Source: JANWWM01 sp046292465
GTDB lineage: Bacteria; Bacteroidota; Chlorobiia; Chlorobiales; Thermochlorobacteraceae
Direction of reading: 5' to 3'
Length of the DNA stretch: 64,000 bases
Assembly: GCA_046292465.1 (NCBI GenBank)
Contig: JBKBRB010000003.1
Coordinates: 168,635-232,634, forward strand
Positions 25,893 to 34,959 of the stretch are shown piece by piece. Both the position numbers and the translations under genes were made by a program. Under the pieces are notes generated by a model, which was not told the DNA's origin, did not search any database, and saw only the letters and a list, made by a program, of their open reading frames with translations. The first letter of the stretch is position 1, and each line of letters starts with the position of its first letter.

Positions 25893-26771
25893 ATGAACTT
25901 TACTTGTCGTGATTTTCAACTTGACCTCTCGAAGCCAAACCTCATGGGCGTTTTGAACATTACGCCTGATTCATTTTCAGACGGTGGGCGCTTTTTTTTA
26001 GGTGAAGTCATCGACTTCGACAAAGCCATAGAAGCGGCACGCCAAATGCAAAGAGACGGCGCGACTTTGATAGACATCGGTGGAGAATCCACACGCCCAA
26101 ATGCCACGCCTGTTCCCGCCAAAGAAGAAATCCGCCGAACCGTTCCGCTTATTGAAAGACTCTCAAAAGTTCTCGATATCCCTATCTCAATCGATACCTA
26201 CAAAGCGAGCGTTGCTGAAGCGGCACTCAAAGCCGGCGCAAGTTTGGTCAATGATATTTCAGGATTTCGGCTCGACAATGCACTGGCTGATGTATGTGCT
26301 AAATACGAAGTGCCCGCCGTTGTGATGCACAGCCGACAGAAGCCGTCAGAAATGCAATGGAGTTATCAAGAAAAAACCGTTTATACCGATGTGGTCGCCG
26401 AAGTCAAAAGCGAACTTTTGCAGTCGGTTGAATTTGGAAAAGCAAGGGGCGTCAAATCGTTTATTCTCGATGTTGGGTTTGGGTTCGGTAAAAATGTCGA
26501 GGCTAATTACGAACTCTTGATGCGCTTGTTGGAATTTCTGCCGCTCGGCTATCCGATTTTGGTAGGGCTTTCGCGCAAGTCGTTTATTGGCAAAGTATTA
26601 GACCCTGAAAACATTGCGCCCGTCGAGGCGCGGCTTTACGGCACGATTGCCGCCAACACCATTGCGATGATGAACGGCGCACACATCTTGCGCGTCCACG
26701 ACTGCAAAGCCAATGCCGACGCCGTGAAAATCTTTTGTAAAGCTCGAAAAGCAATCACTGCAACGCGCTGA
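25893..26771 (+). CDS. folP: Dihydropteroate synthase
   Basis: A 292-residue cytoplasmic enzyme that condenses p-aminobenzoate with dihydropterin diphosphate in folate synthesis, the sulfonamide target. The TIM-barrel signatures are complete: MGVLNITPDSFSDGGRF near residue 19, IDIGGESTRPNA around 60, SIDTYKASVAEAAL, VNDISGF, ILDVGFGFGKNVEANYELL and LVGLSRKSFIG. It stands alone, with a tRNA-Pro gene downstream. Confidence 0.97.
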   Translation: MNFTCRDFQLDLSKPNLMGVLNITPDSFSDGGRFFLGEVIDFDKAIEAARQMQRDGATLIDIGGESTRPNATPVPAKEEIRRTVPLIERLSKVLDIPISIDTYKASVAEAALKAGASLVNDISGFRLDNALADVCAKYEVPAVVMHSRQKPSEMQWSYQEKTVYTDVVAEVKSELLQSVEFGKARGVKSFILDVGFGFGKNVEANYELLMRLLEFLPLGYPILVGLSRKSFIGKVLDPENIAPVEARLYGTIAANTIAMMNGAHILRVHDCKANADAVKIFCKARKAITATR

Positions 26772-26794
26772 AAAGGATTTTCAGTAAAGAGCAT

Positions 26795-26824
26795 TTGCGG
26801 AGAAGTGATTTTTTCTTACTTTTG
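26795..26824 (+). promoter_or_regulatory. Bacteroidota-type promoter of tRNA-Pro
   Basis: TTG (26795-26797), a 19-base spacer and TACTTTTG (26817-26824) match the full promoter. The expected start is near 26831, nine bases before the mature tRNA. Confidence 0.7.
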
Positions 26825-26839
26825 CGTCCTTTCAATGCT

Positions 26840-26912
<73 letters not shown>

Positions 26913-26922
26913 CTGCCACTTC

Positions 26923-26949
26923 AAGCCCTTGTTCCAGCAAGGGCTTTTT
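26923..26949 (+). terminator. Terminator of tRNA-Pro
   Basis: AAGCCCTTG (26923-26931) pairs with CAAGGGCTT (26938-26946) around a 6-base loop and is followed by TTT, 10 bases after the tRNA end. Confidence 0.85.
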
Positions 26950-27006
26950 CGTTGACGGCAATTTCGCTCACATCTTGCTGTGCATGGATTTCATCAACAA
27001 CTCGAG

Positions 27007-27924
27007 ATGAATGCGATTTTTATTTTTTTGGACGGTGTAGGTTTAGCTGAACGCTCGGCGCATAATCCCTTTTTCACATCTCAGATGAAACACTTCAAAC
27101 GCGCTTTCGGGTGCGAACTCTTTGTAGAAGATGCGCCTTTCCTTCAATCCAATAAACTCATGCTAGCAATTGATGCAGGACTTTGCATTGGTGGTGCAGG
27201 CGAAAGCGGCACAGGGCAGTTCAGCATTTACACAGGCACGAACGGCGCGAAACGCTTTGGAAGGCACTACGGTCCGCATATTCCCTCGACGTTACGTCCA
27301 ATTCTTGCCGAAGAAAACATCTTCCGCAAACTCAAATCGCTTGGAAAATCTTGCCTTTACGCCAATGCATATCCGAAACGCTTTATCGAGTGGTGTTTAG
27401 ACCAGCGCACGAAGGGCAAAATTCGCAGTTCGGTTTTGTTTGAGGCGGCCGTGTTGGAAGGCATTCCAATTCAGAGCAGTGAGGCATTGAAAAAGGGAAA
27501 AGCAATTTCAGGCGACATCATTGCACGCTGGTGGCGGTTGAACGAAACCGACGGCGACCCTGCAGTGAAAGAAATTTCACCAACACAAGCCGCGCGAAAT
27601 CTCATTGCTCTGTCTCAACAGCACGATGCCGTGTTCTACGAATTTTTCCTCACCGACCTTGCCGCGCATGGCAAAACTCAAACCTCGACGGCGGAAATCG
27701 TTGCGCGATTAGATGAATTTCTCTCGGTGTTGATTGAAGAACTGCCCGAACAAACAACGCTTGTGCTCACGAGCGACCATGGAAATTTTGAAGATGCCAC
27801 CACCACGCACCATACCCGAAACCCCGTGCCACTGTTGGTGGTTGGTAAAGGAGCATCGTTGTTCGAACAAGTGAGAGCCATCGATGAAATCTGCAAGGGG
27901 GTGCTTGCGCTTGCAGAGCATTAG
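27007..27924 (+). CDS. Phosphoglycerate-mutase-like metalloenzyme (PF01676 type)
   Basis: A 305-residue member of the alkaline-phosphatase/independent-phosphoglycerate-mutase superfamily. The first metal aspartate is in IFLDGVGLAE, the putative nucleophile Ser/Thr lies in GGAGESGTGQFSIYTGTNGAKRFG, and the C-terminal metal site is LTSDHGNFEDATTTHHTRNPVPLL, with the Asp-His and the final His. A further FLTDLAAHG supplies another metal ligand. It is shorter than phosphoglycerate mutase (about 510) or phosphopentomutase (about 390) and lacks their inserted domain, so it is a distinct single-domain member with an unknown substrate. The ATG at 27007 gives the proper start. Its stop overlaps that of purM (convergent) by 4 bases. 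Confidence 0.85.
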   Translation: MNAIFIFLDGVGLAERSAHNPFFTSQMKHFKRAFGCELFVEDAPFLQSNKLMLAIDAGLCIGGAGESGTGQFSIYTGTNGAKRFGRHYGPHIPSTLRPILAEENIFRKLKSLGKSCLYANAYPKRFIEWCLDQRTKGKIRSSVLFEAAVLEGIPIQSSEALKKGKAISGDIIARWWRLNETDGDPAVKEISPTQAARNLIALSQQHDAVFYEFFLTDLAAHGKTQTSTAEIVARLDEFLSVLIEELPEQTTLVLTSDHGNFEDATTTHHTRNPVPLLVVGKGASLFEQVRAIDEICKGVLALAEH

Positions 27925-28910
27925 GCGGGAGCAACTTCGCCAATATACCAAAACGACTCGCCAAGCGTTTTAAGATGTGCTCCGATGCGGTCGGCTTCGG
28001 AGGGCGAGGCGATGACGACCAGCCCAATGCCCAAGTTGAAGGTGCGCCGCATGTCTTCAAGCGGAACATCGCCTTCTTGCTGAATCATCTCAAAAATCGG
28101 AAGCCATGTCCAAGCATTCCAATCAATTTTCAACTGCAATCCTTTGGGCACAACTCGCAGGGTGTTTGCAATCAATCCGCCACCTGTAATATGCGCAAGT
28201 CCTTTAATTTCAAAGCGTTGAAGCATGGGATAAATCACATTCAAGTAGGAGCGGTGAACGGTGAGCAGTGCGTCGCCAATGCTTGTTCCAAGTGATTGGG
28301 AGTATTCGTGGAGCCGTCCCTCAAAAACCTTACGAGCGAGCGAGTAGCCGTTGGTATGTAGCCCTGTTGAAGCCAAGCCGAGAAGCACATCGCCTTCGGT
28401 GATAGATTTGCCCGAAATAATATGCTCCCGTTCGACAATGCCTACAATTGTGCCTGCAAGGTCGAAATCATGCTCTGCATAAACGCTAGGCATTTCAGCA
28501 GTTTCACCACCGATAAGCGCGCACTCGTTATCGGAGCATGCTTTTACCATGCCCCCAATGACGGCGACGGCATGGTCGGGGGTGAGTTTGCCACAAGCGT
28601 AATAGTCTAAAAAGTAAAGCGGTTTTGCGCCGCAAACGAGAATATCATTAACGCAGTGATTAACCAAGCACTGACCGACTGTGTCGTATCTGCCAAGTTC
28701 AATTGCTACTTTCAACTTTGTGCCAACGCCATCGACGCTACTGACGAGCACCGGTCGCTTGTAGTCAAAAAGATCGAGTTCAAAGAAACCACCAAAGGCG
28801 CCAATGTCCCCAACTACGCCCTTCGTATAAGTTTTTTTGACCAAAGGTTTAATGCGACTAACGACTTCCTCGCCTGCATCGATATTGACCCCTGCTTGTT
28901 TGTAATCCAT
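27921..28910 (-). CDS. purM: Phosphoribosylformylglycinamidine cyclo-ligase
   Basis: A 329-residue enzyme of purine biosynthesis that closes the imidazole ring to give aminoimidazole ribonucleotide using ATP. The conserved segments are YKQAGVNIDAGEEVVSRIKP, VSSVDGVGTKLKVA, LVNHCVNDILVCGAKPLYFLDYYACGKL, LIGGETAEMPSVYAEHDFDLAGT, LASTGLHTNGYSLARKV and HITGGGLIANTLRVVP. A near-perfect -7 box (TATCTTTG) is found at 28955-28948, 38 bases upstream of the start. Confidence 0.97.
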   Translation of the reverse strand: MDYKQAGVNIDAGEEVVSRIKPLVKKTYTKGVVGDIGAFGGFFELDLFDYKRPVLVSSVDGVGTKLKVAIELGRYDTVGQCLVNHCVNDILVCGAKPLYFLDYYACGKLTPDHAVAVIGGMVKACSDNECALIGGETAEMPSVYAEHDFDLAGTIVGIVEREHIISGKSITEGDVLLGLASTGLHTNGYSLARKVFEGRLHEYSQSLGTSIGDALLTVHRSYLNVIYPMLQRFEIKGLAHITGGGLIANTLRVVPKGLQLKIDWNAWTWLPIFEMIQQEGDVPLEDMRRTFNLGIGLVVIASPSEADRIGAHLKTLGESFWYIGEVAPA

Positions 28911-28947
28911 GGGTTGTCTGATTAAAAAATGTGTAATTCAAGGAACG

Positions 28948-28955
28948 CAAAGATA
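28948..28955 (-). promoter_or_regulatory. Candidate -7 box of purM
   Basis: TATCTTTG on the minus strand, followed by CG, matches TAnnTTTG. No TTG is found at the right -33 distance, so it is only a half-promoter match. Confidence 0.4.
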
Positions 28956-28988
28956 ACACTTTCAAACAACCAAATAGAGCGTCTTTAA

Positions 28989-29321
28989 TCAAAGCGCAGT
29001 GAGTTTGTAGGTATCCTTGGAAAGTTCGCGCATGGTCAGAATGCGCTCAATCGGAAGCGTGATGGAATAAACATCGGAGGAACTTCGAGTAGAATCCTCA
29101 CAAGTGAAGAGACAAAAGCCGTCGACAATTTGCTTGACGGTGTATTTGGCGCGGGGCTTGATTTCGCATTCAATCAAAACAAGTTCGACGCGCTTACCGA
29201 GTGCGCGCTCAAGAACACGCTGAACATCGTCTGGCGCGGAGGCAATGCAAAATGAAAAATGAAAGAACGAAAGACTAGCAAGAGAGAAAAATAGCAGAAT
29301 CGAAGGGAGACGGTATTTCAT
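28989..29321 (-). CDS. Small secreted protein of unknown function
   Basis: A 110-residue protein with an N-terminal hydrophobic signal sequence (KYRLPSILLFFSLASLSFF), probably cleaved after about residue 28. The mature part contains three cysteines and a short beta-rich sequence (VELVLIECEIKPRAKYTV). No known family. It lies upstream of purM on the same strand, 78 bases away, so a separate or shared transcript is possible. Confidence 0.65.
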   Translation of the reverse strand: MKYRLPSILLFFSLASLSFFHFSFCIASAPDDVQRVLERALGKRVELVLIECEIKPRAKYTVKQIVDGFCLFTCEDSTRSSSDVYSITLPIERILTMRELSKDTYKLTAL

Positions 29322-29497
29322 AAATGCAATTTGTTTAGTTTAATTGTCCAAACATACAACAAAGCGTTTATCAAATCGTCAAGCCGCTGTTATGTTTTTA
29401 TCACAAAAATTGTAATTCACTCAATCGCGCATTAACTTTCACGCATTAATAATCGCTGTAAAAATTAGAAGTAATTTTCAACCTTCCAAATCTAACT

Positions 29498-30670
29498 ATG
29501 TCTGAGACACTGCAAGCCACAAACATCAATTTTGAACTCACGGAAAATCAAAAAATGATTGCGGAAACCGTGAGGAATTTCGCCGCGCGCGAGTTGCCGT
29601 TTAATGTCGTGATGAAATACGATGAAGAGCAACATTTCCCGATTGAACTGGTCCGCAAGGTCGGCGAGTTAGGATTGCTCGGCATTATCTTTCCCGAAGA
29701 ATACGGCGGCGCAGGCTTTGGCTATTTGGAGTATGTAACGGCAATCGAAGAACTTTCAAAGGTCGACCCAAGTTTGGGCTTAACGGTTGCGGCGCACAAT
29801 TCGCTCGGCACAAATCATATTTTTCAATTTGGCAGTGAAGAGTTGAAGCGCAAATTCATTCCGAAGTTGGCCAGCGGCCAAATGCTGGCGGCGTGGGCAC
29901 TAACTGAACCAAACTCAGGAAGCGACGCGGCAGGCATGCTGACAACCGCCGTGCAAGACGGCGACCATTGGGTTTTGAACGGCTCAAAAAATTTCATCAC
30001 CAATTCGCACAGTGCTCACGTGTGCGTGGTAATGGCGATTACCGACCGCGAAAAAGGCAGTCACGGCATTTCAGCCTTCGTCGTTGAAAAGGGCACGCCT
30101 GGCTTTGCGCCCAGCAAAAAGGAAAACAAACTCGGCATGCGCGCCAGCGAAACAGGACAACTGACCTTCGACAACTGCCGCATTCCTTACACAAACTTGC
30201 TCGGCAAACTCAACGAGGGTTTCAAACAAGCTATGATGATTTTGGACGGCGGACGCATTTCAATCGCTGCACTCTCGATTGGTATCGCCGAAGGCGCACT
30301 CGAAGCCAGCCTTAAATACGCCAAAGAACGAAAGCAATTCGGAAAGCCAATTGCCGATTTCCAAGCGATTCAATTCAAACTCGCCGATATGGCAACGGAA
30401 ATCGAAGCAGCAAAAATGCTTACGTTCCGCGCCGCTGCCATGAAAGACGAAGGCAAAACCACCACGATGGAATCTTCGATGGCGAAACTATATGCGTCGG
30501 AAGTTGCGGTGCGCGTCTGCAACGAAGCCGTGCAAATTTTCGGCGGATATGGCTTCATCAAAGAATTTCCGGCGGAGAAATTTTATCGTGATGTGAAACT
30601 CTGCACGATTGGCGAAGGCACTTCGGAAATTCAGCGGATTGTAATTGCACGCCAATTAATGAAGCAATAG
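29498..30670 (+). CDS. Acyl-CoA dehydrogenase (short/medium-chain type)
   Basis: A 390-residue FAD enzyme that oxidises acyl-CoA to the trans-2-enoyl form. The conserved features are GLLGIIFPEEYGGAGFGYL, AWALTEPNSGSDAAGMLTTA (substrate/FAD binding), KNFITNSHSAH, GRISIAALSIGIAEGALEAS, VQIFGGYGFIKEFPAEKFYRD, and GEGTSEIQRIVIARQL, whose first glutamate is the catalytic base. The best-fitting substrates are butyryl- or branched-chain acyl-CoAs, but chain length is not resolved. It implies beta-oxidation or branched amino-acid breakdown. No electron-transfer flavoprotein gene is adjacent; 27 bases downstream comes an oligopeptide ABC ATPase. Confidence 0.95.
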   Translation: MSETLQATNINFELTENQKMIAETVRNFAARELPFNVVMKYDEEQHFPIELVRKVGELGLLGIIFPEEYGGAGFGYLEYVTAIEELSKVDPSLGLTVAAHNSLGTNHIFQFGSEELKRKFIPKLASGQMLAAWALTEPNSGSDAAGMLTTAVQDGDHWVLNGSKNFITNSHSAHVCVVMAITDREKGSHGISAFVVEKGTPGFAPSKKENKLGMRASETGQLTFDNCRIPYTNLLGKLNEGFKQAMMILDGGRISIAALSIGIAEGALEASLKYAKERKQFGKPIADFQAIQFKLADMATEIEAAKMLTFRAAAMKDEGKTTTMESSMAKLYASEVAVRVCNEAVQIFGGYGFIKEFPAEKFYRDVKLCTIGEGTSEIQRIVIARQLMKQ

Positions 30671-30696
30671 GCAAACTTAAACTTCAACCCGTTCAA

Positions 30697-31677
30697 ATGT
30701 CAAAGCTGCTTGAAATCAAAAACCTGAAAACGTATTTCAAAACCGACGATGGCATTGCCAAAGCCGTCGACGATGTGAGTTACAGTATTGACAAAAATGA
30801 AACCTTAGGGCTGGTAGGGGAATCAGGGTGTGGAAAGTCAGTAACTGCACTCTCGATTATGCGCCTTATTCCGCAACCGCCCGGATTTTACGCCGGCGGC
30901 GAAATTCTCTTCGACGGAAAAGATTTGCTTAAACTTTCAGAAGACGAGATGCGCAAAATTCGAGGCAATCGAATTTCCATGATTTTTCAAGAGCCAATGA
31001 CCTCGCTCAACCCCGTCTATACTTGTGGCTCTCAAATTTCTGAAGCAATCGAACTGCACCAGAAACTTTCCAAAAAGGACGCGCGCGATAAAGCCATCGA
31101 AATGCTCAACCTTGTTGGGATTCCGTCACCTGCACAACGCTTTGATGAATACCCGCACCAACTTTCCGGCGGCATGCGTCAGCGCGTCATGATTGCAATG
31201 GCACTTAGCTGCAATCCTGCTTTTTTGCTCGCTGATGAACCGACCACCGCGCTTGATGTAACCGTTCAAGCACAAATTTTGGAACTCATCAAAAAACTCC
31301 AACAAGAACTCGGCATGGGCGTCATTATGATTACGCACGACTTAGGCGTCATTGCCGAAGTGAGCGATAATGTCGCCGTAATGTATGCGTCCAAAATCGT
31401 CGAGTATGGCTCGGCAGTTCAAATCTTTGAAAATCCGCTTCACCCCTACACACAAGGCTTGATGAAGTCAATCCCGCGTATCGGTCAACACGCAGAACGC
31501 TTGAACGTCATCGAAGGCTCAGTGCCACCGCCAACGCATTTCCCGAAAGGATGCCACTTCTGCACCCGCTGTGAATTTGCTGACGACAAATGTTGGAACG
31601 AAAAGCCTGATTTAGTGGAATACGAAACAGGACACGTTGCGGCGTGCTGGAAAATCGAGGAACTGACGAAAGTATAA
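30697..31677 (+). CDS. Peptide ABC transporter ATP-binding protein (DppD/OppD type)
   Basis: A 326-residue ATPase for peptide or nickel import. Walker A is GESGCGKSVTAL, the signature LSGGMRQRVMIAMAL, Walker B FLLADEPTTALDVTVQAQ, and the switch histidine lies in MITHDLGVIAE. The C-terminal oligo_HPY extension with CxxRC-like cysteines (GCHFCTRCEFADDKCW) typical of DppD/OppD is present. Other subunits are not adjacent. It may share a transcript with the acyl-CoA dehydrogenase before it and the PASTA protein after it (19 bases). Confidence 0.93.
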   Translation: MSKLLEIKNLKTYFKTDDGIAKAVDDVSYSIDKNETLGLVGESGCGKSVTALSIMRLIPQPPGFYAGGEILFDGKDLLKLSEDEMRKIRGNRISMIFQEPMTSLNPVYTCGSQISEAIELHQKLSKKDARDKAIEMLNLVGIPSPAQRFDEYPHQLSGGMRQRVMIAMALSCNPAFLLADEPTTALDVTVQAQILELIKKLQQELGMGVIMITHDLGVIAEVSDNVAVMYASKIVEYGSAVQIFENPLHPYTQGLMKSIPRIGQHAERLNVIEGSVPPPTHFPKGCHFCTRCEFADDKCWNEKPDLVEYETGHVAACWKIEELTKV

Positions 31678-31696
31678 TCTGCGCTCAAAGTAAGCC

Positions 31697-32497
31697 ATGT
31701 TCAAAGAACGCTTTGTTAAATCGCTGACTTCGCGCTTTGCCATTAAACTCTACATTACCATCGTGTCCGCAGTCGCGTTTGTCATCTTGTTGGATAAGGT
31801 GGTTATGCCGCTTGTCGTCAAAGGCGGTGAAGTCGTCAAAGTGCCAAATGTAATTGGCAAGACGTTTGAAGAAGCCGAAAAAATTTTAGCGGAGAAAAAC
31901 CTAACCGCCATGAAAGGCTATGAGCGATACGACACCAAGCGACCCATCGGAAGCGTCTTGTATCAAAACCCAACGCCGAACTCGGAAGTCAAAGCAGGGC
32001 GGCATGTGTATCTTTCCATCAACACATCAAAAAAGCCCAACGCGCCAATGCCCGACCTGAAAGGCAGAACGCTCGGCGATGTGAAACTAACCTTAGAACG
32101 GCTTGGTCTGGAATTGCAAGACATCGAGTATTCTGTTGTCTATAAACGAGAGGAAGAAGGCGTGGTTGTGGCGCAATCCGTGCCGGTGGGTGCAGTCTTG
32201 AAACCAGGCACGAAAGTGTCTATCACCGTCGGCAAGTTGCCCGAAGATGGCGGCGTCAAGCAATCTGATGTGCCCGAAGTCGTCGGCAAAACGCTCGGCG
32301 AAGCAGAACGGATTTTACTTCAAGCTGGCTTCACCGCAGGAGAAATTCAATACAAGTATTCGACCGCGCTTATTCCCAATACGGTGATTTCGCAATCGCC
32401 AAAAGCAGGTGATATGGCGCAACTCGGCGCAGGGATTCGGCTCGTTGTCTCAACGCTCGACAAAGAAAAAGAAAAGCCAAAAGAAGTTCAGGAGTAA
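31697..32497 (+). CDS. PASTA-domain membrane protein
   Basis: A 266-residue protein with a short cytoplasmic N-terminus, one transmembrane helix at about residues 17-37, and three PASTA repeats at about 46-112, 114-184 and 187-252. Each begins with a VPNVIGKTFEEAEKIL-like segment and contains GSVLYQNPTPNSEV-like turns. PASTA domains sense muropeptides in kinase and penicillin-binding proteins; here no enzyme domain is attached, as in the stand-alone PASTA proteins of Bacteroidota and Chlorobiota. The last residues are Lys/Glu-rich. Confidence 0.9.
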   Translation: MFKERFVKSLTSRFAIKLYITIVSAVAFVILLDKVVMPLVVKGGEVVKVPNVIGKTFEEAEKILAEKNLTAMKGYERYDTKRPIGSVLYQNPTPNSEVKAGRHVYLSINTSKKPNAPMPDLKGRTLGDVKLTLERLGLELQDIEYSVVYKREEEGVVVAQSVPVGAVLKPGTKVSITVGKLPEDGGVKQSDVPEVVGKTLGEAERILLQAGFTAGEIQYKYSTALIPNTVISQSPKAGDMAQLGAGIRLVVSTLDKEKEKPKEVQE

Positions 32498-32536
32498 TGC
32501 GATGATGCCTTGTTACGCCGAACAGCGTGAGAAATC

Positions 32537-33484
32537 TTAAAAATTCAAGTCATCTTCTTCCATATCGTCTAAATCATCATCGGCTTGTTCGCTTGAAGTC
32601 GGACGCTTTTCGCCGCGCACATCGTAAATCACATCGAGGTATTGGTCAATCAGTGCACGCTTTTGCTCCATCATCAGTTCGGTGTAGCTATTGCGCAGAT
32701 TGTTGAACATCCGCTCGACAATTTGAGCGGTGGTCGCTTTGGCAAGGTATTGCTCGACATAGCCGTAACCTTGATTCATCAAGAAGCGAATGCAATCTTG
32801 TTTGTCCAAGATGCGCCCTTGATTGAACGGGTCAATGAAAAGTTCAAAGTTGTAGCGTTCGTATTTGAGCATGAAATGAGCGGGCATATTGACGCCGAAA
32901 ATCGGAAGCGAAAGACGCTCCGCCATAATCAAAACAATTGCGCCAAGTGAAATCGGAATGCCGAGTTTGCGTTCAATGACGCGATTGATGTAACTGTTTT
33001 CAGGCTCGTAGTAGTTGCTGGAATTTCCCCTGAATCCTTCACGGTCAAAAATCACGTTGCTCATCATAAACACGCGGTCAATTTCGGCGTTTGTTTGTGA
33101 GCAGGCATATTCGAGCCGAAGCACGCTCTCAATGCGATTGAGTTCTTGACGATACTTTTGAACATCGAGCGCAGGATAGCCGATTTGCGCAATCAAAAAA
33201 CAAAAATCTTCAAGCGACGCATTGTCGAGCAAGGCGTGGCGCAGTTTTGGCGCAAGTCGCTGAAATTGAATTTCATCGATAAACTTGGTAATGCGCTTTG
33301 CGGCAGGGTCGGGAACGCTATCGCGCTTTTCAACAATTAGTCGCATCACTTCTGCCGCTTCGGGATTGTCGGAAGAGACGACCTCGCGAAGTTTATGACT
33401 AACACTTTGAAAGACGGCAGTATCGTCGTCGTCTAAAAGCGAAATCATCGCTGAAAGTTGCGAATTGAGTTCAGATGTGCTCAT
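32537..33484 (-). CDS. SirB1-like transglutaminase-fold protein
   Basis: A 315-residue cytoplasmic protein of the SirB1 family: a helical HEAT-like N-terminal part and a transglutaminase-like core with YYEPENSYINRVIERKLGIPISLGAIVLIMAERLSLPIFGVNMPAHFMLKYE. The usual active-site cysteine is replaced in this family by an S-L-G-type segment and its chemistry is unknown. A strikingly acidic tail (QADDDLDDMEEDDLNF) closes the protein. The ATG at 33484 (MSTSELN) fits better than one at 33532, which would overlap the upstream gene. It follows an ABC-2 permease gene. Confidence 0.85.
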   Translation of the reverse strand: MSTSELNSQLSAMISLLDDDDTAVFQSVSHKLREVVSSDNPEAAEVMRLIVEKRDSVPDPAAKRITKFIDEIQFQRLAPKLRHALLDNASLEDFCFLIAQIGYPALDVQKYRQELNRIESVLRLEYACSQTNAEIDRVFMMSNVIFDREGFRGNSSNYYEPENSYINRVIERKLGIPISLGAIVLIMAERLSLPIFGVNMPAHFMLKYERYNFELFIDPFNQGRILDKQDCIRFLMNQGYGYVEQYLAKATTAQIVERMFNNLRNSYTELMMEQKRALIDQYLDVIYDVRGEKRPTSSEQADDDLDDMEEDDLNF

Positions 33485-33512
33485 GTCAAATATCGGTTTA
33501 ACTTGAATCGCT

Positions 33513-34337
33513 TTAACTTGATGCGCTTTCATAACGGCGCAATCCGTAATAAAAGAATTTTGTGGTTAGAAACAACATCACAATCGAGACTGTGATGCCT
33601 AAAAGAAAATTATGCCAATCAAATCCGCGAATAATCATCGATGCCGGAAGCGCGCCAATCGCAATCATCGGAACAAAGTAAAGCAAAATGTAGCGAAGCA
33701 AACCTTTGTAAATCGCTTCGGGCTTCATGGCTAATTGGTAAAGATGATGAAAGCCCCACTGCAAACTCGTAGACGCATTCACGAAAATAAACCCAAGCGA
33801 CGCGAAAAACATTTGAAGCGAATACATCGTGAGCAAGCCGCAAACAAGTAAAATCAAATAAGCAACAACATCAATCGCGGTAGCGTTTGGTGCAAGGTTC
33901 GCCCACGCATAGCCGAGCAAGCCGAGCGCGAAAAAGGAATCGAGAAGCGAGCCAATGGAAATATCACGCGTGGAGGCATAAAACATCGGCGCAATCGGCT
34001 TGGTGAGAAGCAAATCAAAATCGCCTTTGCGAATGAGGTCGTTCATCACCCAAAGGCTCGATGAAAAGAGCATCATATCGAGCGCATCAATGACGAAAAT
34101 CGTGGTCATAAAAAAGAATACTTCGTAGCGCGTATAGCCCGCAATGTTATCGGTGTTCATGTAAATGACCTCGAAGAAACCAATGTTGACCGCATACCAC
34201 ACAATATCCATCACAAACACTAACACGAAATTCAAGCGATACTGCATCTCTTGCGTAAGGCTATGGCGAAAAAAGGCAAGCCACAGTCGCAAGTATCGCC
34301 GCACAAGATGAAGCAAGGTTTTACAAAACGATAGCAT
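33513..34337 (-). CDS. ABC-2 family permease (PF06182 type)
   Basis: A 274-residue inner-membrane protein with six hydrophobic helices. The N-terminal segment RRYLRLWLAFFRHSLTQEMQYRLNF and the following NDLIRKGDFDLLLTKP motif are the marks of the ABC-2 permease subfamily found in pairs with a second permease and an ATPase of the NatA type. Neither partner is in the window on this side. The substrate is unknown. It is divergent from the redox/hydrolase/dikinase cassette. Confidence 0.88.
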   Translation of the reverse strand: MLSFCKTLLHLVRRYLRLWLAFFRHSLTQEMQYRLNFVLVFVMDIVWYAVNIGFFEVIYMNTDNIAGYTRYEVFFFMTTIFVIDALDMMLFSSSLWVMNDLIRKGDFDLLLTKPIAPMFYASTRDISIGSLLDSFFALGLLGYAWANLAPNATAIDVVAYLILLVCGLLTMYSLQMFFASLGFIFVNASTSLQWGFHHLYQLAMKPEAIYKGLLRYILLYFVPMIAIGALPASMIIRGFDWHNFLLGITVSIVMLFLTTKFFYYGLRRYESASS

Positions 34338-34401
34338 TGGAAATTGCTTTATGAAAATTCGTGTTCAAGGTTCAAACATCGTAAAAATATCATCATACAC
34401 A

Positions 34402-34959
34402 ATGAAAAACATTCCTGACGCTTTGCTTGCACACCCCATTGAAGGCGTGAATTTAAGTGGAAAAACGCTTGGCGAAGAACTCGGCGACTCGCCGAAACTG
34501 CTCGTGTTTGTAAGGCATTTCGGCTGTATTTTCTGCCGCGAACTGATTGCCGATTTTCGCACGATTGCTGAAAGCCAACCTGAATTTCCACCAATCTTGT
34601 TTTTCTATCAAGGCACAGTGAACGACGGGCGTGAGTTTTTCGCGTCGCTATGGCGCGAGGCAAAAGCCATCGCGGATTTGCCGAAACTCTTTTACAACGG
34701 ATTCGGATTAGAACGCGGCGGCATAAAAGAGATGTTCGGTGCGGAAGTTTGGGCGTGCGGTGTGCGTGCGGCACTCAAAGGGCACTTCATCGGCGCGCCT
34801 GTCGGCGACCCTTGGGTTATGCCCGGCATTTTCTTCGTCCGTCAAAATCAAATTCTGTGGCAACATCACTTCAAGCATGCAGGCGACCACCCAACCCTTG
34901 AAGAACTCAATCGCGAACTCACGAAAGCCCTCAACGAACAACGAGAACCCATCGCATGA
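34402..34959 (+). CDS. SelL-related thioredoxin-fold redox protein
   Basis: A 185-residue thioredoxin-like protein of the AhpC/TSA-related SelL group. LLVFVRHFGCIFCRELIADF carries a CxxC redox motif (Cys-Ile-Phe-Cys), and LFYNGFGLERGGIKEMFG and VGDPWVMPGIFFV are the other shared segments. Function is unproven; a thiol-peroxidase-like or reductase role is plausible. The ATG at 34402 is chosen; an in-frame ATG at 34351 would add 17 residues. Its stop overlaps the hydrolase start by 4 bases (ATGA), and the same holds for the next pair, so three genes form one tightly coupled unit. Confidence 0.83.
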   Translation: MKNIPDALLAHPIEGVNLSGKTLGEELGDSPKLLVFVRHFGCIFCRELIADFRTIAESQPEFPPILFFYQGTVNDGREFFASLWREAKAIADLPKLFYNGFGLERGGIKEMFGAEVWACGVRAALKGHFIGAPVGDPWVMPGIFFVRQNQILWQHHFKHAGDHPTLEELNRELTKALNEQREPIA

